Shown piece after piece: positions 35,103 to 44,311 of a DNA stretch of 64,000 nucleotides. The stretch spans positions 233,398 to 297,397 of the forward strand of contig JAOASS010000016.1 in assembly GCA_030158485.1 (NCBI GenBank). The letters are read 5' to 3'. The DNA comes from Pseudobdellovibrionaceae bacterium. GTDB lineage: Bacteria > Bdellovibrionota > Bdellovibrionia > Bdellovibrionales > Bdellovibrionaceae. The translations under genes were made by a program, and so were the position numbers. Each line of letters opens with the position of its first letter. The stretch's first letter is position 1. The notes beneath the pieces are model-generated. The model was not told the DNA's origin. It did not search any database and saw only the letters and a list, made by a program, of their open reading frames with translations.

Positions 35103-35187
35103 GTTTGAAGTGATGCACTTGATTGAGTCTTCTGATTAATCCAAACTTCTCGTAGACTTATGTCGAGCTTTAAGGTGCAATAGTTTT

Positions 35188-35210
35188 AAGTCTCTTATGA
35201 TAAGAGACTT
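35188..35210. promoter_or_regulatory. Perfect interrupted palindrome at the phoH2 start
   Basis: AAGTCTCTTAT (35188-35198) and ATAAGAGACTT (35200-35210) are perfect inverted repeats around one base. The in-frame ATG at 35197 lies in the centre. It could be an operator, or a hairpin with T-rich sequence after it that ends the PilZ transcript. Confidence 0.55.
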
Positions 35211-35232
35211 TGAATTATTCATGGAGGCGGCA

Positions 35233-36573
35233 TTGTCTAAAAATGGAAGTTCCAGTCCAAAGCGAAAAAAAATTGTAGTCGATACGAACGTCATCCTTTT
35301 TGATGCACTTGCATTACTTAAATTTGGCGATGCTGATATTCATATTCCCATTTCAGTGATTGAAGAAATTGATCGTTTTAAAAGAGATCAAGGCGAAAAT
35401 GGAAGAAATGCTCGTCAATTTTCCCGATTTATTGACGTTTTAAGATCAAAAGGTTCTTTGCCTCAAGGGGTGCCTCTTGATAACAGTGAAGCTATCATTT
35501 TTGTAAATTCTGATTTGATGATGTCTGCGCTTCCCCAAGAACTAGACTTAGCAAAAGCTGATAATAGAATTTTAATGACAGCGATTGGTCTTCAAAAACA
35601 ATTCCCAAAATATAAAGTGGAGCTTGTGACGAAAGATATTAATCTTCGTATCAAAGCGGATGTTTATGGAATTCCTGCGCGCGATTATGAGCCTAATAAT
35701 GCTAATGGAAATCAAGAAAGCATGTATGAAGGTTATCAAGAACTGGAACTGACACCTGAACAAATTGATCAATTTTATCGATCTAAAAAACTTGAATACA
35801 CAACGACAAAATTATTGGCAAATCAGTATGTGATTATGAAAGATAAATCAAATCCGAATCATTCCGCTATTGGACGATTCAGTTTTCAAGATCAAGCACT
35901 TGTGCCTTTAAATAGTCCAGATCACAGTATTTGGGGAATTCATGGTCGGAATGTTGAGCAGTCTTTTGCTCTGGATTGTTTATTAAATGATGAAATTTTA
36001 TTTGTCTCTCTTGTTGGTAAAGCCGGGACAGGTAAAACGATGTTGGCCATTGCAGCAGGTCTTCATAAGACATTGGAAGAGTCTCGATTCCAAAGACTTC
36101 TTGTTTCAAGACCCATATTTCCGATGGGTCGCGATATTGGTTATTTACCTGGGGATATCGAGCAAAAACTAAATCCTTGGATGCAGCCAATTTTCGATAA
36201 CGTTGAATTTTTAATGGGTGCCGACAAAAAAGCAGCTGGGCGAGCTCAAGAACTCATTAATCAAGGAATGTTAAATATTGAACCTTTAACTTATATCAGA
36301 GGTCGATCAATTCCTAAGCAGTACTTGATTGTGGATGAAGCTCAAAATTTGACACCGCATGAAATCAAAACAATTGTGACTCGTGCGGGATCTGGCACAA
36401 AAGTCGTTTTGACCGGTGATATTTATCAAATCGACAATCCCTACGTTGACTCAGCAAATTCTGGTTTGACTTATGCGGTTGAAAGATTCAAAGGTCATCC
36501 TATCGCGGCTCACGTCACTTTAACTAAAGGTGAAAGATCAGAGCTCGCAGAGCTTGCTGCTAATATTTTATAA
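35233..36573 (+). CDS. phoH: PhoH2: PIN RNase domain fused to PhoH ATPase
   Basis: The N-terminal PIN domain (KKIVVDTNVILFD, IPISVIEEIDRFKRD, then a later Asp cluster ADNRILMTA) is a Mg-dependent RNase. The C-terminal half is a PhoH-type ATPase with Walker A GKAGTGKT (near residue 262), LIVDEAQN and TGDIYQID. PhoH2 proteins unwind and cut RNA. I choose TTG at 35233, which has GGAGG five bases away (446 residues). In-frame ATGs at 35197 and 35221 have no site, and the first lies in a palindrome. Length fits known PhoH2 proteins (~440). Confidence 0.92.
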   Translation: MSKNGSSSPKRKKIVVDTNVILFDALALLKFGDADIHIPISVIEEIDRFKRDQGENGRNARQFSRFIDVLRSKGSLPQGVPLDNSEAIIFVNSDLMMSALPQELDLAKADNRILMTAIGLQKQFPKYKVELVTKDINLRIKADVYGIPARDYEPNNANGNQESMYEGYQELELTPEQIDQFYRSKKLEYTTTKLLANQYVIMKDKSNPNHSAIGRFSFQDQALVPLNSPDHSIWGIHGRNVEQSFALDCLLNDEILFVSLVGKAGTGKTMLAIAAGLHKTLEESRFQRLLVSRPIFPMGRDIGYLPGDIEQKLNPWMQPIFDNVEFLMGADKKAAGRAQELINQGMLNIEPLTYIRGRSIPKQYLIVDEAQNLTPHEIKTIVTRAGSGTKVVLTGDIYQIDNPYVDSANSGLTYAVERFKGHPIAAHVTLTKGERSELAELAANIL

Positions 36574-36593
36574 ACGTAACTAAAGGTTAAACG

Positions 36594-37019
36594 ATGGACA
36601 CTGATAGAGGATTTATGTCTGAAGCACAAACGGTCGGGTATTCTAAAACATACGAAGTCACTGTAACTCGCGAAATGGTTATGAAATTTGCGGAAGTGAC
36701 AGGTGACTTCAATCCGATCCACGTTGACGAAGAATATGCTAAGAACACAAAATTTGGTCGTTGTATAGCCCACGGTATTTTAATCGCGGGCTTTTTTTCT
36801 AGGGCCCTAGTTGATACGTGGGGAACTGGTATTTACTTAGGGCAAGATATGAAATTTACAAATCCTGTTTTTATCGGCGACACAATCTTGATCACTGTCA
36901 CTTTAACGGGAATGCGTACTGATAAAAAGATTAGTACTGTTGAAACAATCGCAAAAAGAAAATCAAATAATGATCTTTGTGTAAAAGGTCAGGCTATGAT
37001 CATGATGAGCCCTGAATAA
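36594..37019 (+). CDS. MaoC-like (R)-specific enoyl-CoA hydratase
   Basis: This 141-residue hot-dog-fold protein carries the hydratase-2 signature FAEVTGDFNPIHVDEEYAKNTKFGRCIAHG, with the catalytic Asp and His of PhaJ/MaoC enzymes. It hydrates trans-2-enoyl-CoA to the (R)-3-hydroxyacyl form. Acyl chain preference is not visible. It lies 20 bases after phoH2 on the same strand and may share its transcript. Size and motif fit single-domain PhaJ proteins. Confidence 0.88.
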   Translation: MDTDRGFMSEAQTVGYSKTYEVTVTREMVMKFAEVTGDFNPIHVDEEYAKNTKFGRCIAHGILIAGFFSRALVDTWGTGIYLGQDMKFTNPVFIGDTILITVTLTGMRTDKKISTVETIAKRKSNNDLCVKGQAMIMMSPE

Positions 37020-37023
37020 TTTT

Positions 37024-37830
37024 TTACAAAGCAACTGCGCGAGCTTGAATCCAAGAGTAAAAAATAACGGCATCTGGATCAGTTTTGAGCTTTTGTAATT
37101 CGTCTTTCATGCCATTCACAATTTTTTCGTCAACTCTTCCTGTTTTAATCAGGTCAGGTGCTCCGCTCAGCATAAGGTTACACCAGTAGTCGATAAAAGC
37201 GGCTCTTCGTTTGGGAGTGCGATTGTCATATTGGTGAGTCAGGACTTGAGTCGTTATATTTTGAAATCCTGCTTTCATTAGATAATTAGCGAGCTTACCG
37301 CCGACAAAAGGGTCACCTTTGATGCTCCATTGGTAGTCATTGAATTCAAACCAGTATTTCAGCATAGCTGGTGAATAAGGGTGTAAGTAGAAAGTTGAAT
37401 TAAATACTTCGTTGCAATAAATGACGCCTCCAGATTTTAAGACTCTTCGAATTTCTTGAAGAATAGCAATAGGATCTTGAACATGTTCAAGTAACCAACA
37501 GATAAAAGCACCATCCATCGAGTCCTCAGAGAATGGAAGTTGGCTTGCGTCCGATTGGTAGATTTTAACTTTCCCTGATTTAATAGAATCTTTTAAAGTC
37601 TCAGAAGCGCGTTTTATTTGCTCACTCGATGCATCGACGCAATCGATTTGTAACTGAGGAAATCGTTCTAATAAAATTTGTGTTTGGGCGCCGACTCCGC
37701 TGCCAACTTCTAAAATTCGTTGTTGGTTTGAAAAATCAATTTTTTCGAAAATGATGTTTTCGTGTATTCGAGCTTGTTTATAAAGTCGATCTTGTTCAGC
37801 TTTTGAAAAGCCGTGGATATAGTCAGTCAT
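37024..37830 (-). CDS. Class I SAM-dependent methyltransferase
   Basis: This 268-residue protein has SAM-binding motif ILEVGSGVGAQT (near residue 40), acid loop IDCVDASSEQ, and GAFICWLLEHVQDPIAILQEIRRVLKSGGVIYC, typical of methyltransf_11/UbiE-like enzymes. The C-terminal region (GGKLANYLMKAGFQNITTQV) is a substrate-binding helix-strand set. The methylated substrate is unknown. Convergent with the MaoC gene, which ends four bases before it. Confidence 0.85.
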   Translation of the reverse strand: MTDYIHGFSKAEQDRLYKQARIHENIIFEKIDFSNQQRILEVGSGVGAQTQILLERFPQLQIDCVDASSEQIKRASETLKDSIKSGKVKIYQSDASQLPFSEDSMDGAFICWLLEHVQDPIAILQEIRRVLKSGGVIYCNEVFNSTFYLHPYSPAMLKYWFEFNDYQWSIKGDPFVGGKLANYLMKAGFQNITTQVLTHQYDNRTPKRRAAFIDYWCNLMLSGAPDLIKTGRVDEKIVNGMKDELQKLKTDPDAVIFYSWIQARAVAL

Positions 37831-37910
37831 TTGGGGAGTTTAAGTTTAAAATCGAGTAGAAACATTATCAGTTACGCCGCGTCATCAATGTTTTCTATCA
37901 GCACAAAAAT

Positions 37911-37944
37911 AAAAAACCCCCAGTTTTTAATTTGGAGGTTTTTT
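37911..37944 (-). terminator. Intrinsic terminator after the DsbA-like gene
   Basis: AAAAAACC (37911-37918) pairs with GGTTTTTT (37937-37944), with inner CCA/TGG pairing past one bulge. It ends in T-runs and follows the minus-strand DsbA-like gene by about 20 bases. Confidence 0.8.
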
Positions 37945-37964
37945 ATTTTGATAATTGAAAAAAA

Positions 37965-38739
37965 TTACTTCTTCAAATGACGATCAATAATTGATTTAAA
38001 TTCTTCGAATGGATAAGCCCCGCGAAGCGAAACGCCGTTGATGATAAACCCAGGAGTTCCTGTGATATTATATTTTTTAGCTTCTTCAATATCTTTTGCA
38101 ATAATCTCAGCAAGCTTGGGATCATCTAAATCTTTTTGAAGTTTAGCCATGTCTGCTCCTGCTTTTTTAGCAGCTTCTTTTAAGAAACCTTCTTTTTTTG
38201 CATTCAATTCAGCTTGATTCTGAAAAATGGCATCGTGAAATTTTTCTGCTTTGTCGGCACCTTGTCTAGCAAGAGCTTCAAAATATTTTGCTGCTGGCAT
38301 AGCAAGAGGGTGGAAGTCTAACGGCAAATGTTTAAACACAATTCTGACTTGATCTTTGTATTCTGATTGAACTTGCTTAATCGTATTATAACCTTTTGAG
38401 CAGAATGGGCATTGAAAGTCAGAATATTCTACGATGGTAATCGGAGCGTCAGCTTTCCCAAAAATCACACGGCCTTCCGTAACTTCTGGCTTTAAAGGAT
38501 TAGCGAATTCAGTATCACGAGACTTTGTTTCGTCTTCTTGAGCTTTTTGTTGAGCTTTCTTTTGAGCATTTTGAGCTGCTGCATTTACGACTTCGATAAA
38601 TTTTTCAGGATCTTTTTCAATTGCGACAAAAACAATTGAAGGATCATTTTCAATCGCCTTTTTCAATTGGCTCGCAGAAGGCGCGCAGGCCGAAATTGCG
38701 AGAGCTAAGAACGAGGGTAATATCCATTTAGTTTGATTC
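37965..38739 (-). CDS. DsbA/DsbC-like thioredoxin-fold lipoprotein
   Basis: TTG at about 38741 follows an AAGGAGG site by five bases and gives 258 residues. The signal peptide ends at a lipobox (LAISAC, Cys19). A coiled, Glu/Lys/Gln-rich linker (EVVNAAAQNAQKKAQQKAQEDE) leads to a DsbA-like domain with YSDFQCPFCSKGY, the CPFC redox pair, and the cis-Pro region ITGTPGFIINGV. It should catalyse disulphide exchange in the periplasm while anchored to a membrane. No DsbB partner is nearby. Targets could include the many Cys-rich envelope proteins in this window. Confidence 0.85.
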
Positions 38740-38904
38740 AAAGAAGCCTCCTTAAAAATGCTTACTTAATTTTATGAATGAGTGAAACACCACCAATCTT
38801 ACACAAGCCAATATACAATGCGAAGGAAAAATGTACTGCGACGTAAGTCGAGCTCTCAACTATCCTGACTTGGTCAAGAAGCCGACTGGGATTAATCTAT
38901 TGAA

Positions 38905-39492
38905 ATGAAAATATTCAAGACGACTCTTCTGACTTTAAGCTTTGCAACGTTGTGCCATGCGGGGCTTCTTTTTCAATACCATGAACTGACTTTAATGGAT
39001 CTCGACCAAATGAACAAATTGGTACAAGACAAAATCAAAGAGTCCAAAAAAGCCGATGCGAAAACAGTTCCACTTAAAGAAGGATTACAGGCCGTCTACT
39101 CAAGGCCGGATGTCGACAGAATGATTGATAAAGTTGTTTCGCCATTAAGAGCCGAGTTGCAAGACCTTGAGCAGTACGATCGGATCCTGATGGATCTAAC
39201 GGACGAGGCCCTTAATGCACTCAAACATACTCGAAACTTTAAGCCTGCAGTCCAAGTGACGTATGCAATTTTTCTTGAAAATTTAATGGCAGATGCCAGA
39301 CGTTTAGCTGAAACAGAAAATAGTTTAGAAAGAAAAATTCTAAAAAAAATTGAAAAAGCCCAAATTAAGGTCACAAAAGCAGCTGAAAACGAGAGACGCG
39401 TTCGGAGTTTATCGGAAGCGCGGTCACCATCTGATATCGCCTCAGATATTTTAGAGTCCCTTCAGAAGCTTGAAAAAGCAAAAGCAGACTAA
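38905..39492 (+). CDS. Secreted helical protein of unknown function
   Basis: I do not recognise this 195-residue protein. It has a signal peptide (KTTLLTLSFATLCHAG) and then is nearly all predicted charged helix, with a coiled-coil-like C-terminal third (LERKILKKIEKAQIKVTKAAENERRVR). It is probably periplasmic. No ribosome binding site is obvious before the ATG. It precedes the small-protein/cupredoxin/CpaF cassette by 85 bases on the same strand and may be part of it. Confidence 0.6.
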   Translation: MKIFKTTLLTLSFATLCHAGLLFQYHELTLMDLDQMNKLVQDKIKESKKADAKTVPLKEGLQAVYSRPDVDRMIDKVVSPLRAELQDLEQYDRILMDLTDEALNALKHTRNFKPAVQVTYAIFLENLMADARRLAETENSLERKILKKIEKAQIKVTKAAENERRVRSLSEARSPSDIASDILESLQKLEKAKAD

Positions 39493-39577
39493 AGACCTTT
39501 TTGTCTCATTTCGACTCAAGAATTTTCTAACATAACCGATAAGTAAATCAAATCACTGAAAAGGAATTTCGGAGGAT

Positions 39578-39859
39578 ATGATGTACTTAAATGGAAATTT
39601 GCAGCTTGTATTTGATGCTTTGTTTACGATCGGTGCGATTGATCCTATTTTAAAAATGGATTGGCAGCAAGTAACTGTAGAAATCGAAAACGAACCCCAA
39701 AGATTACATTCAGTATGTGAAAGAATAAATGCTTGCGGAAGCAATCTTTCCCACATGGTTGAAATATTAAAAATGACGGATTCTAAATCAATTAACTTTT
39801 TAGCTCTCGAGGTTGCACGTGAATTCTGTGAATTCCAAGACCGTGAAACTCTTCATTAA
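39578..39859 (+). CDS. Small helical protein, first gene of the CpaF-enolase cassette
   Basis: This 93-residue protein has no recognised domain and no signal peptide. It has two Cys near residues 47 and 53 (SVCERINACGSN) and a Glu/Asp-rich end. An AGGA site precedes the ATG. Its end overlaps the cupredoxin-like gene by 41 bases, so translation of the two is linked. It is likely a cytoplasmic accessory of the CpaF system, by neighbourhood only. Confidence 0.65.
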   Translation: MMYLNGNLQLVFDALFTIGAIDPILKMDWQQVTVEIENEPQRLHSVCERINACGSNLSHMVEILKMTDSKSINFLALEVAREFCEFQDRETLH

Positions 39860-40319
39860 AATTTTTCTTTTGATACTAGTCGCAACTCAAGCTTGGTCTT
39901 GGGATGTTGACCTATCAAGAAGAAAATTAGATTTTGATCGCGTTTCTGATCAGAATCGCTTGCCCGCAAGTCAAACTTCAGTCAATCCAGGTTTTAATCT
40001 GGAAGATTTAATACCGTCACATGCACCGATTCAAGATATTGTTATTTTGAATACAGAAAAAGGATTCGTACCGGAAAAAGTGGTGGTTCGTAAAGGCGAA
40101 GTTTATAAAATTCATCTTGTGAATGTTCATTCTGAAAAAAAGAATATCAGTTTTATTTTAGATGATTTTGCGGAAAGCCATAATACTCCGTTTGCAATAG
40201 AAAAACAGTTTGAATTAAAGCCCAAAAAGTCAGGCGAGTACGGATTTCATTGCCCAGAAACTTCGTTCCAAGGTCGTTTGATTGTAATCGACTCTGAACG
40301 AAAGCCTGCTTCGAAATAA
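39819..40319 (+). CDS. Secreted cupredoxin-like protein with missing copper ligands
   Basis: GTG at 39819 has a GAGG site six bases away and gives 166 residues with a signal peptide (LFIKIFLLILVATQAWS). The C-terminal ~100 residues form a cupredoxin-like beta-sandwich: GFVPEKVVVRKGEVYKIHLVN, then KKSGEYGFHCPETSFQGRLIV. In blue-copper or CuA domains the Cys loop carries a following His and Met. Here it reads CPETSFQG and both are lost, so normal copper binding is doubtful. It may be a structural domain in the periplasm. It lies 11 bases before cpaF copy 2. Confidence 0.72.
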   Translation: MNSVNSKTVKLFIKIFLLILVATQAWSWDVDLSRRKLDFDRVSDQNRLPASQTSVNPGFNLEDLIPSHAPIQDIVILNTEKGFVPEKVVVRKGEVYKIHLVNVHSEKKNISFILDDFAESHNTPFAIEKQFELKPKKSGEYGFHCPETSFQGRLIVIDSERKPASK

Positions 40320-40330
40320 CGGAGTCAAGT

Positions 40331-41440
40331 TTGGATCAAGGACAAGTTTTCAAGGATACAATAAAGCAGAGTTTAGCGCCTGTTTTAATTTTATTGGATG
40401 ATCCTACAGTTTCAGAAATTTTGATCAACGGACCTCATGACATTTTTGTAGAGCGAAAAGGCAAGATGGAAAAAACAACTTGTCAATTTCCTGATGAAGA
40501 TTCGTTAAGAGCCGCAATTACTTCGATTGCGCAAAGTGTGGGTCGTCGAATTCATGCCGATGAGCCAAGGCTTGATGCACGTTTACCAGATGGTTCACGT
40601 ATCGCGGTTGTGATTCCTCCTTGTGCCAGAAATGGAACGACTGTCTCGATACGAAAATTTACAAAAAGTAAAATCACTCTAGCTGAATACATTAAAACGG
40701 GTGCGATTAATGAGGATGGGGCTCGGTTTTTAGATATTTGTATGTTTTTGGGAAAAAACATCATTGTCTCTGGCGGAACGGGCTCAGGCAAGACAACTCT
40801 GCTCAGTCTTTTGTCTTCACGTATACCCAAAGGCCAACGTTTAATCGTGATTGAAGATTCAAGCGAACTTCAAGTTGAATATGAACATGTTGTTTTTTTT
40901 GAAACGCAAATGGCAAATGAAAATGGAAAAGGTGAAGTTTCAATTCGTGATCTCGTCAAGTCGTCATTACGTTTGCGACCCGATCGAATTATTGTTGGCG
41001 AAGTCAGATCAAGTGAAGCTTTAGAATTAATCAATGCAATGAATACGGGACATAAAGGCTGTTTAGGAACTGTTCATGCTAATTCGCCAGAAGATGCAAT
41101 CGTGCGTCTTGAGGCATTGGCTCAAGGCGGAGACGCTAAAATCAGTGAAAAGGCATTGGTATCGCAAGTTCAGTCGGCTATTGACCTGATTGTGCAGATT
41201 TCGCGGTATTCTGATGGCTCTAGACGCGTTGCTGCAATAAGTGAAGTTTCGGGATTTAATGAGGACGGATCTTACAATGTTGTACCGATTTTTCAGCTGG
41301 GTCGATTAGTCAGAAAAGCAGATGGAAGCTTGCAGGGGCAATTGGAGCCTTCTGGGCAACTTCCGTCATTTATGCAAGAGATTGAAGATAATAATCTTCC
41401 TTTCTCGCGCACAAAATTTCAGCAGGTTGCTGAGCGTTAG
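40331..41440 (+). CDS. cpaF: CpaF-family secretion/pilus ATPase (copy 2)
   Basis: TTG at 40331 has a GGAG site and gives 369 residues. The N-terminal domain has EILINGPHDIFVERKGKME and LDARLPDGSRIAVVIPP. The ATPase domain has Walker [13 protein letters not shown] (near residue 155), VIEDSSEL, Walker B RIIVGEVRS and the His box TGHKGCLGTVHANSPEDA. All motifs are intact. It is about as similar to copy 1 as to other CpaF proteins by eye. No other Tad/Flp genes are near. Its neighbours are a secreted cupredoxin-like protein and a coiled-coil protein, then enolase, all tightly spaced. Confidence 0.92.
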   Translation: MDQGQVFKDTIKQSLAPVLILLDDPTVSEILINGPHDIFVERKGKMEKTTCQFPDEDSLRAAITSIAQSVGRRIHADEPRLDARLPDGSRIAVVIPPCARNGTTVSIRKFTKSKITLAEYIKTGAINEDGARFLDICMFLGKNIIVSGGTGSGKTTLLSLLSSRIPKGQRLIVIEDSSELQVEYEHVVFFETQMANENGKGEVSIRDLVKSSLRLRPDRIIVGEVRSSEALELINAMNTGHKGCLGTVHANSPEDAIVRLEALAQGGDAKISEKALVSQVQSAIDLIVQISRYSDGSRRVAAISEVSGFNEDGSYNVVPIFQLGRLVRKADGSLQGQLEPSGQLPSFMQEIEDNNLPFSRTKFQQVAER

Positions 41441-41473
41441 TCGACGGGTTTTCCAAGGAGAGATCTTGATTCA

Positions 41474-42502
41474 TTGTCTCTTTTGGTTCACAAAGTTTAT
41501 GAAGTGTATTTTAGCTCTAAAATTTCTCATTCTGTCCTAACTCACCTTGAAGATCAAGGCGAGGATTTAACTGTTCTGATGAACATTTTAGGTTCTCATT
41601 TTGAAATTTTGCGTGACCCATCAACTTGGATTTCAGCTCCTGAAATGGAATTTTTTTTAGAAAAAATTGAACAAACTTATAAAAACCAGGACGCTGATTT
41701 ATTAACTCGAGTTGGACATAAGCAACCCTTCCTTCATGCTTGGGGAGTACTTGACAGTGTTTTGAAAATGATGACAAAACCGCAAGAAATTTTTGTACAA
41801 CCTCAGCGTTTCATGAGCTATTTTGTTTCCCCGGAACCTCCTTTAGAAAAAGTGAATCGTACAGAAGAAGGAATTTCATTTGATTGGCCCCTTCCAAGTG
41901 ATCAATATCCGCATGTTGCAGCTTATTTAAAAGCAGCGCTTGAATCCTTGCCGACTTATATGGGACAGGGGTTAGGTCAGTGCAGTTGGGATAATATTCA
42001 TGTTAAACTTCGTTGGCCAACAACTTCGAATTTACTTTCCAAGGAAGATCTAGGCCATCAAATTTCGCCACAGCTACTACAAAAAGTTGTTGAAGAGCTT
42101 CAGAAAAATCAACGTGATTTAGAAGAAAAAAATCGAGAACTTCAAAGAAAAAATGAAGAGCTCTTGCAGTACTCTCAAAATTTGCAGGGAAGTCCTGTCA
42201 AAGTGGAGTCACACCCTCGGTTCGAAGAATTATCTTTGGATCCCATGATGCCAGGACATAAAATCGGGCAGAATGTGGCCAGACTTCATGATTACTTGGT
42301 TCGGGCTCAGCAGCTTGTGACAATGATACTCGCCGACAATAAAACAAATCCGGCAGTGAAAGAAGCGATGCGCAGAATGGATTGGGACTACGTGAAAGCT
42401 TCTTATCCAAGAACTATCGCTGAAACAGTAGAAGCTTTAAGGCAAATTCAATCTCGTTATAAATTTAAACCACCTCTAAGTGAAAGAGAACCTCATGTCT
42501 GA
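41474..42502 (+). CDS. Uncharacterised protein with a central sensor-like domain and coiled coil
   Basis: I do not recognise this 342-residue protein with certainty. TTG at 41474 follows AAGGAGAG by 11 bases. The N-terminal ~185 residues (with [21 protein letters not shown] and [11 protein letters not shown]-like helices) recall sensor domains found before histidine kinases or cyclases, but no output domain follows. Residues about 205-235 form a coiled coil ([23 protein letters not shown]), and the end is helical. No signal peptide is seen. It lies between cpaF and eno, and overlaps eno by 8 bases. Confidence 0.62.
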   Translation: MSLLVHKVYEVYFSSKISHSVLTHLEDQGEDLTVLMNILGSHFEILRDPSTWISAPEMEFFLEKIEQTYKNQDADLLTRVGHKQPFLHAWGVLDSVLKMMTKPQEIFVQPQRFMSYFVSPEPPLEKVNRTEEGISFDWPLPSDQYPHVAAYLKAALESLPTYMGQGLGQCSWDNIHVKLRWPTTSNLLSKEDLGHQISPQLLQKVVEELQKNQRDLEEKNRELQRKNEELLQYSQNLQGSPVKVESHPRFEELSLDPMMPGHKIGQNVARLHDYLVRAQQLVTMILADNKTNPAVKEAMRRMDWDYVKASYPRTIAETVEALRQIQSRYKFKPPLSEREPHV

Positions 42503-43760
42503 AATCATTGATGTTAAAGCACGTGAAATCCTTGATAGCCGTGGTCAACCAACTGTTGAAGTTGAAATTAGAACAACAAGTGGTGTTATTGCTCGGGCGG
42601 CAGTTCCTTCCGGAGCGTCAACGGGTGCCCATGAAGCTTGTGAATTGCGTGACGGTGATTCTAAAAGATTTTTGGGTAAAGGCGTACTGAAAGCTGTGCA
42701 AAATGTGCAAGATGTGATCGCACCAGAGCTTATGGGATTGCCTTGTACAGATCAAGTTTTTATCGACAAGTTACTTCGTGATTTAGACGGAACTGAAAAT
42801 AAAACGAAACTAGGTGCGAATGCTATTTTGGGAGTTTCACTTGCTATCGCGAAAGCCGGAGCCGCAACGACTCGTCAACCTCTTTATCGTTATGTGGGTG
42901 GATCTCAAGCTTGTAAGCTTCCCGTGGCGTTAATGAATGTACTTAATGGTGGGGCGCACGCTAATAACGGTCTTGATGTTCAGGAATTTATGATTGTTCC
43001 AACAGTGCAAAATTCTTTTCGGGAATCACTTCGTGCAGGTTCCGAAATTTTTCATACTTTGAAAAAGATTTTAGCTAAAAAAGGCCTTTCGACAGCAGTT
43101 GGCGATGAAGGTGGATTCGCGCCCAAGCTTTCTGGAAATCAAGAAGCGATGGATTTATTAATGGAAGCGATTCAGCAAGCTGGATACGAGCCCGGTCAAA
43201 ATGTTTTCTTGGCTCTTGATGTAGCGGCTACAGAATTGTTTAAAAACGGGACTTACCAATGGGATGGAAAGCAACTTCGCCCCGAACAGTTATTAGAAGT
43301 TTATGAATCATGGGGTGAAAAGTATCCACTTGTTTCAATTGAAGATGGATTTGCTGAAGATGATTGGGACTCATGGATTAAAATGACTTCAAGTCTTGGT
43401 ACGGAATTACAGCTTGTAGGTGATGATCTATTTGTGACAAATCCAAAGCGTTTAAAAATAGGGATTGAAAAAAAAGCGGCGAACGCATTGTTGGTGAAAG
43501 TAAATCAAATCGGAACATTAAGTGAAACTTTTGATGCTGTGAATATGGCCCAGAGAGCAGGTTTTAATACAGTTATGTCTCATCGAAGTGGAGAAACTGA
43601 AGACACAACGATTGCAGATCTTGCTGTAGCTTTAGGATGTCAGCAAATTAAAACAGGAAGCTTGTGTCGTACTGATCGCACGGCCAAATATAATCAATTA
43701 TTAAGAATAGAAGAAGATCTAGGTGGTCTTGCTCAGTACTGGGACAAAGGGGCTTTTTGA
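42495..43760 (+). CDS. eno: Enolase
   Basis: This 421-residue enzyme turns 2-phosphoglycerate into phosphoenolpyruvate. ATG at 42495 gives the normal start [28 protein letters not shown] 15 bases upstream is in frame but unlikely. Motifs: [26 protein letters not shown], the [12 protein letters not shown] metal Asp, VGDDLFVTN, the catalytic Lys in [10 protein letters not shown], and the signature [12 protein letters not shown]. It ends a tightly packed cassette with cpaF and precedes ftsB, a common eno-ftsB order in Proteobacteria. Confidence 0.97.
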   Translation: MSEIIDVKAREILDSRGQPTVEVEIRTTSGVIARAAVPSGASTGAHEACELRDGDSKRFLGKGVLKAVQNVQDVIAPELMGLPCTDQVFIDKLLRDLDGTENKTKLGANAILGVSLAIAKAGAATTRQPLYRYVGGSQACKLPVALMNVLNGGAHANNGLDVQEFMIVPTVQNSFRESLRAGSEIFHTLKKILAKKGLSTAVGDEGGFAPKLSGNQEAMDLLMEAIQQAGYEPGQNVFLALDVAATELFKNGTYQWDGKQLRPEQLLEVYESWGEKYPLVSIEDGFAEDDWDSWIKMTSSLGTELQLVGDDLFVTNPKRLKIGIEKKAANALLVKVNQIGTLSETFDAVNMAQRAGFNTVMSHRSGETEDTTIADLAVALGCQQIKTGSLCRTDRTAKYNQLLRIEEDLGGLAQYWDKGAF

Positions 43761-43811
43761 AACACCTTTGAATAAGGTCCAGTTGTGCTTTCGCTCATGT
43801 TCAGAATTTCG

Positions 43812-43823
43812 TATAATTAAAGT
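43812..43823 (+). promoter_or_regulatory. Candidate -10 box placing the ftsB start at +1
   Basis: A perfect TATAAT at 43812-43817 lies six bases before the ftsB ATG, and no ribosome binding site is present. The expected transcript start is then about the A of the ATG, so the mRNA may be leaderless. The -35 area has no strong match. Confidence 0.4.
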
Positions 43824-44132
43824 ATGAAATTTATTAAGAAGACCGCTCTTTCTGTTCGTGAATCTTTAAACAATCCAATTCAAATTTTATTTTTTTGTTT
43901 CGGTTTTTTTATTTTAACCCTTTTATTAAATGGCGTTCCCTTGAGACTGTGGGGACTTTATCGTGATTTAAATCGGTATGAGACTGAAATAAACCGTGCT
44001 CAACTCGCGATAAAAGATCTCGGTTTAAAGTTAAGCCAAGCTTCTGATCCTCTCTATATTGAAAAGCAAGCACGGGAAAGACTGGATCTTGCCGGTGAAG
44101 ATGATTTGATATTTGTATTTCCAAATCAGTAG
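43824..44132 (+). CDS. ftsB: FtsB/DivIC-type septum formation initiator
   Basis: This 102-residue protein has one N-terminal transmembrane helix (PIQILFFCFGFFILTLLL), then a periplasmic coiled coil (LYRDLNRYETEINRAQLAIKDLGLKLSQ) and a conserved end (DPLYIEKQARERLDLAGEDDLIFVF) typical of FtsB/DivIC. It forms the FtsQLB divisome complex that triggers septal wall synthesis. The position right after eno matches the gene order in many Gram-negatives. Confidence 0.88.
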   Translation: MKFIKKTALSVRESLNNPIQILFFCFGFFILTLLLNGVPLRLWGLYRDLNRYETEINRAQLAIKDLGLKLSQASDPLYIEKQARERLDLAGEDDLIFVFPNQ

Positions 44133-44311
44133 TTCGACCTAAACTGTCCCCATTAAATAAAAATCTCTAATCGCTGGTTAAGATTGTGTCAGTGGTGTTT
44201 GCAGAATCCTAACTGGACTGTTTTCGTCTTCTTTTTCATTCTTTTCTTGTGTGATAAGCAAAATTTTTTTGTAACACGATTTAATATGAATAAAAGTAGG
44301 AGTGATCTGCC

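Noticed and set aside
38100-38600. Repeated GCTTCTTTT/AAAAAGC-type stretches in the DsbA-like gene
   Set aside because: They encode the Lys/Ala/Gln-rich linker and are codon repetition, not a DNA repeat.
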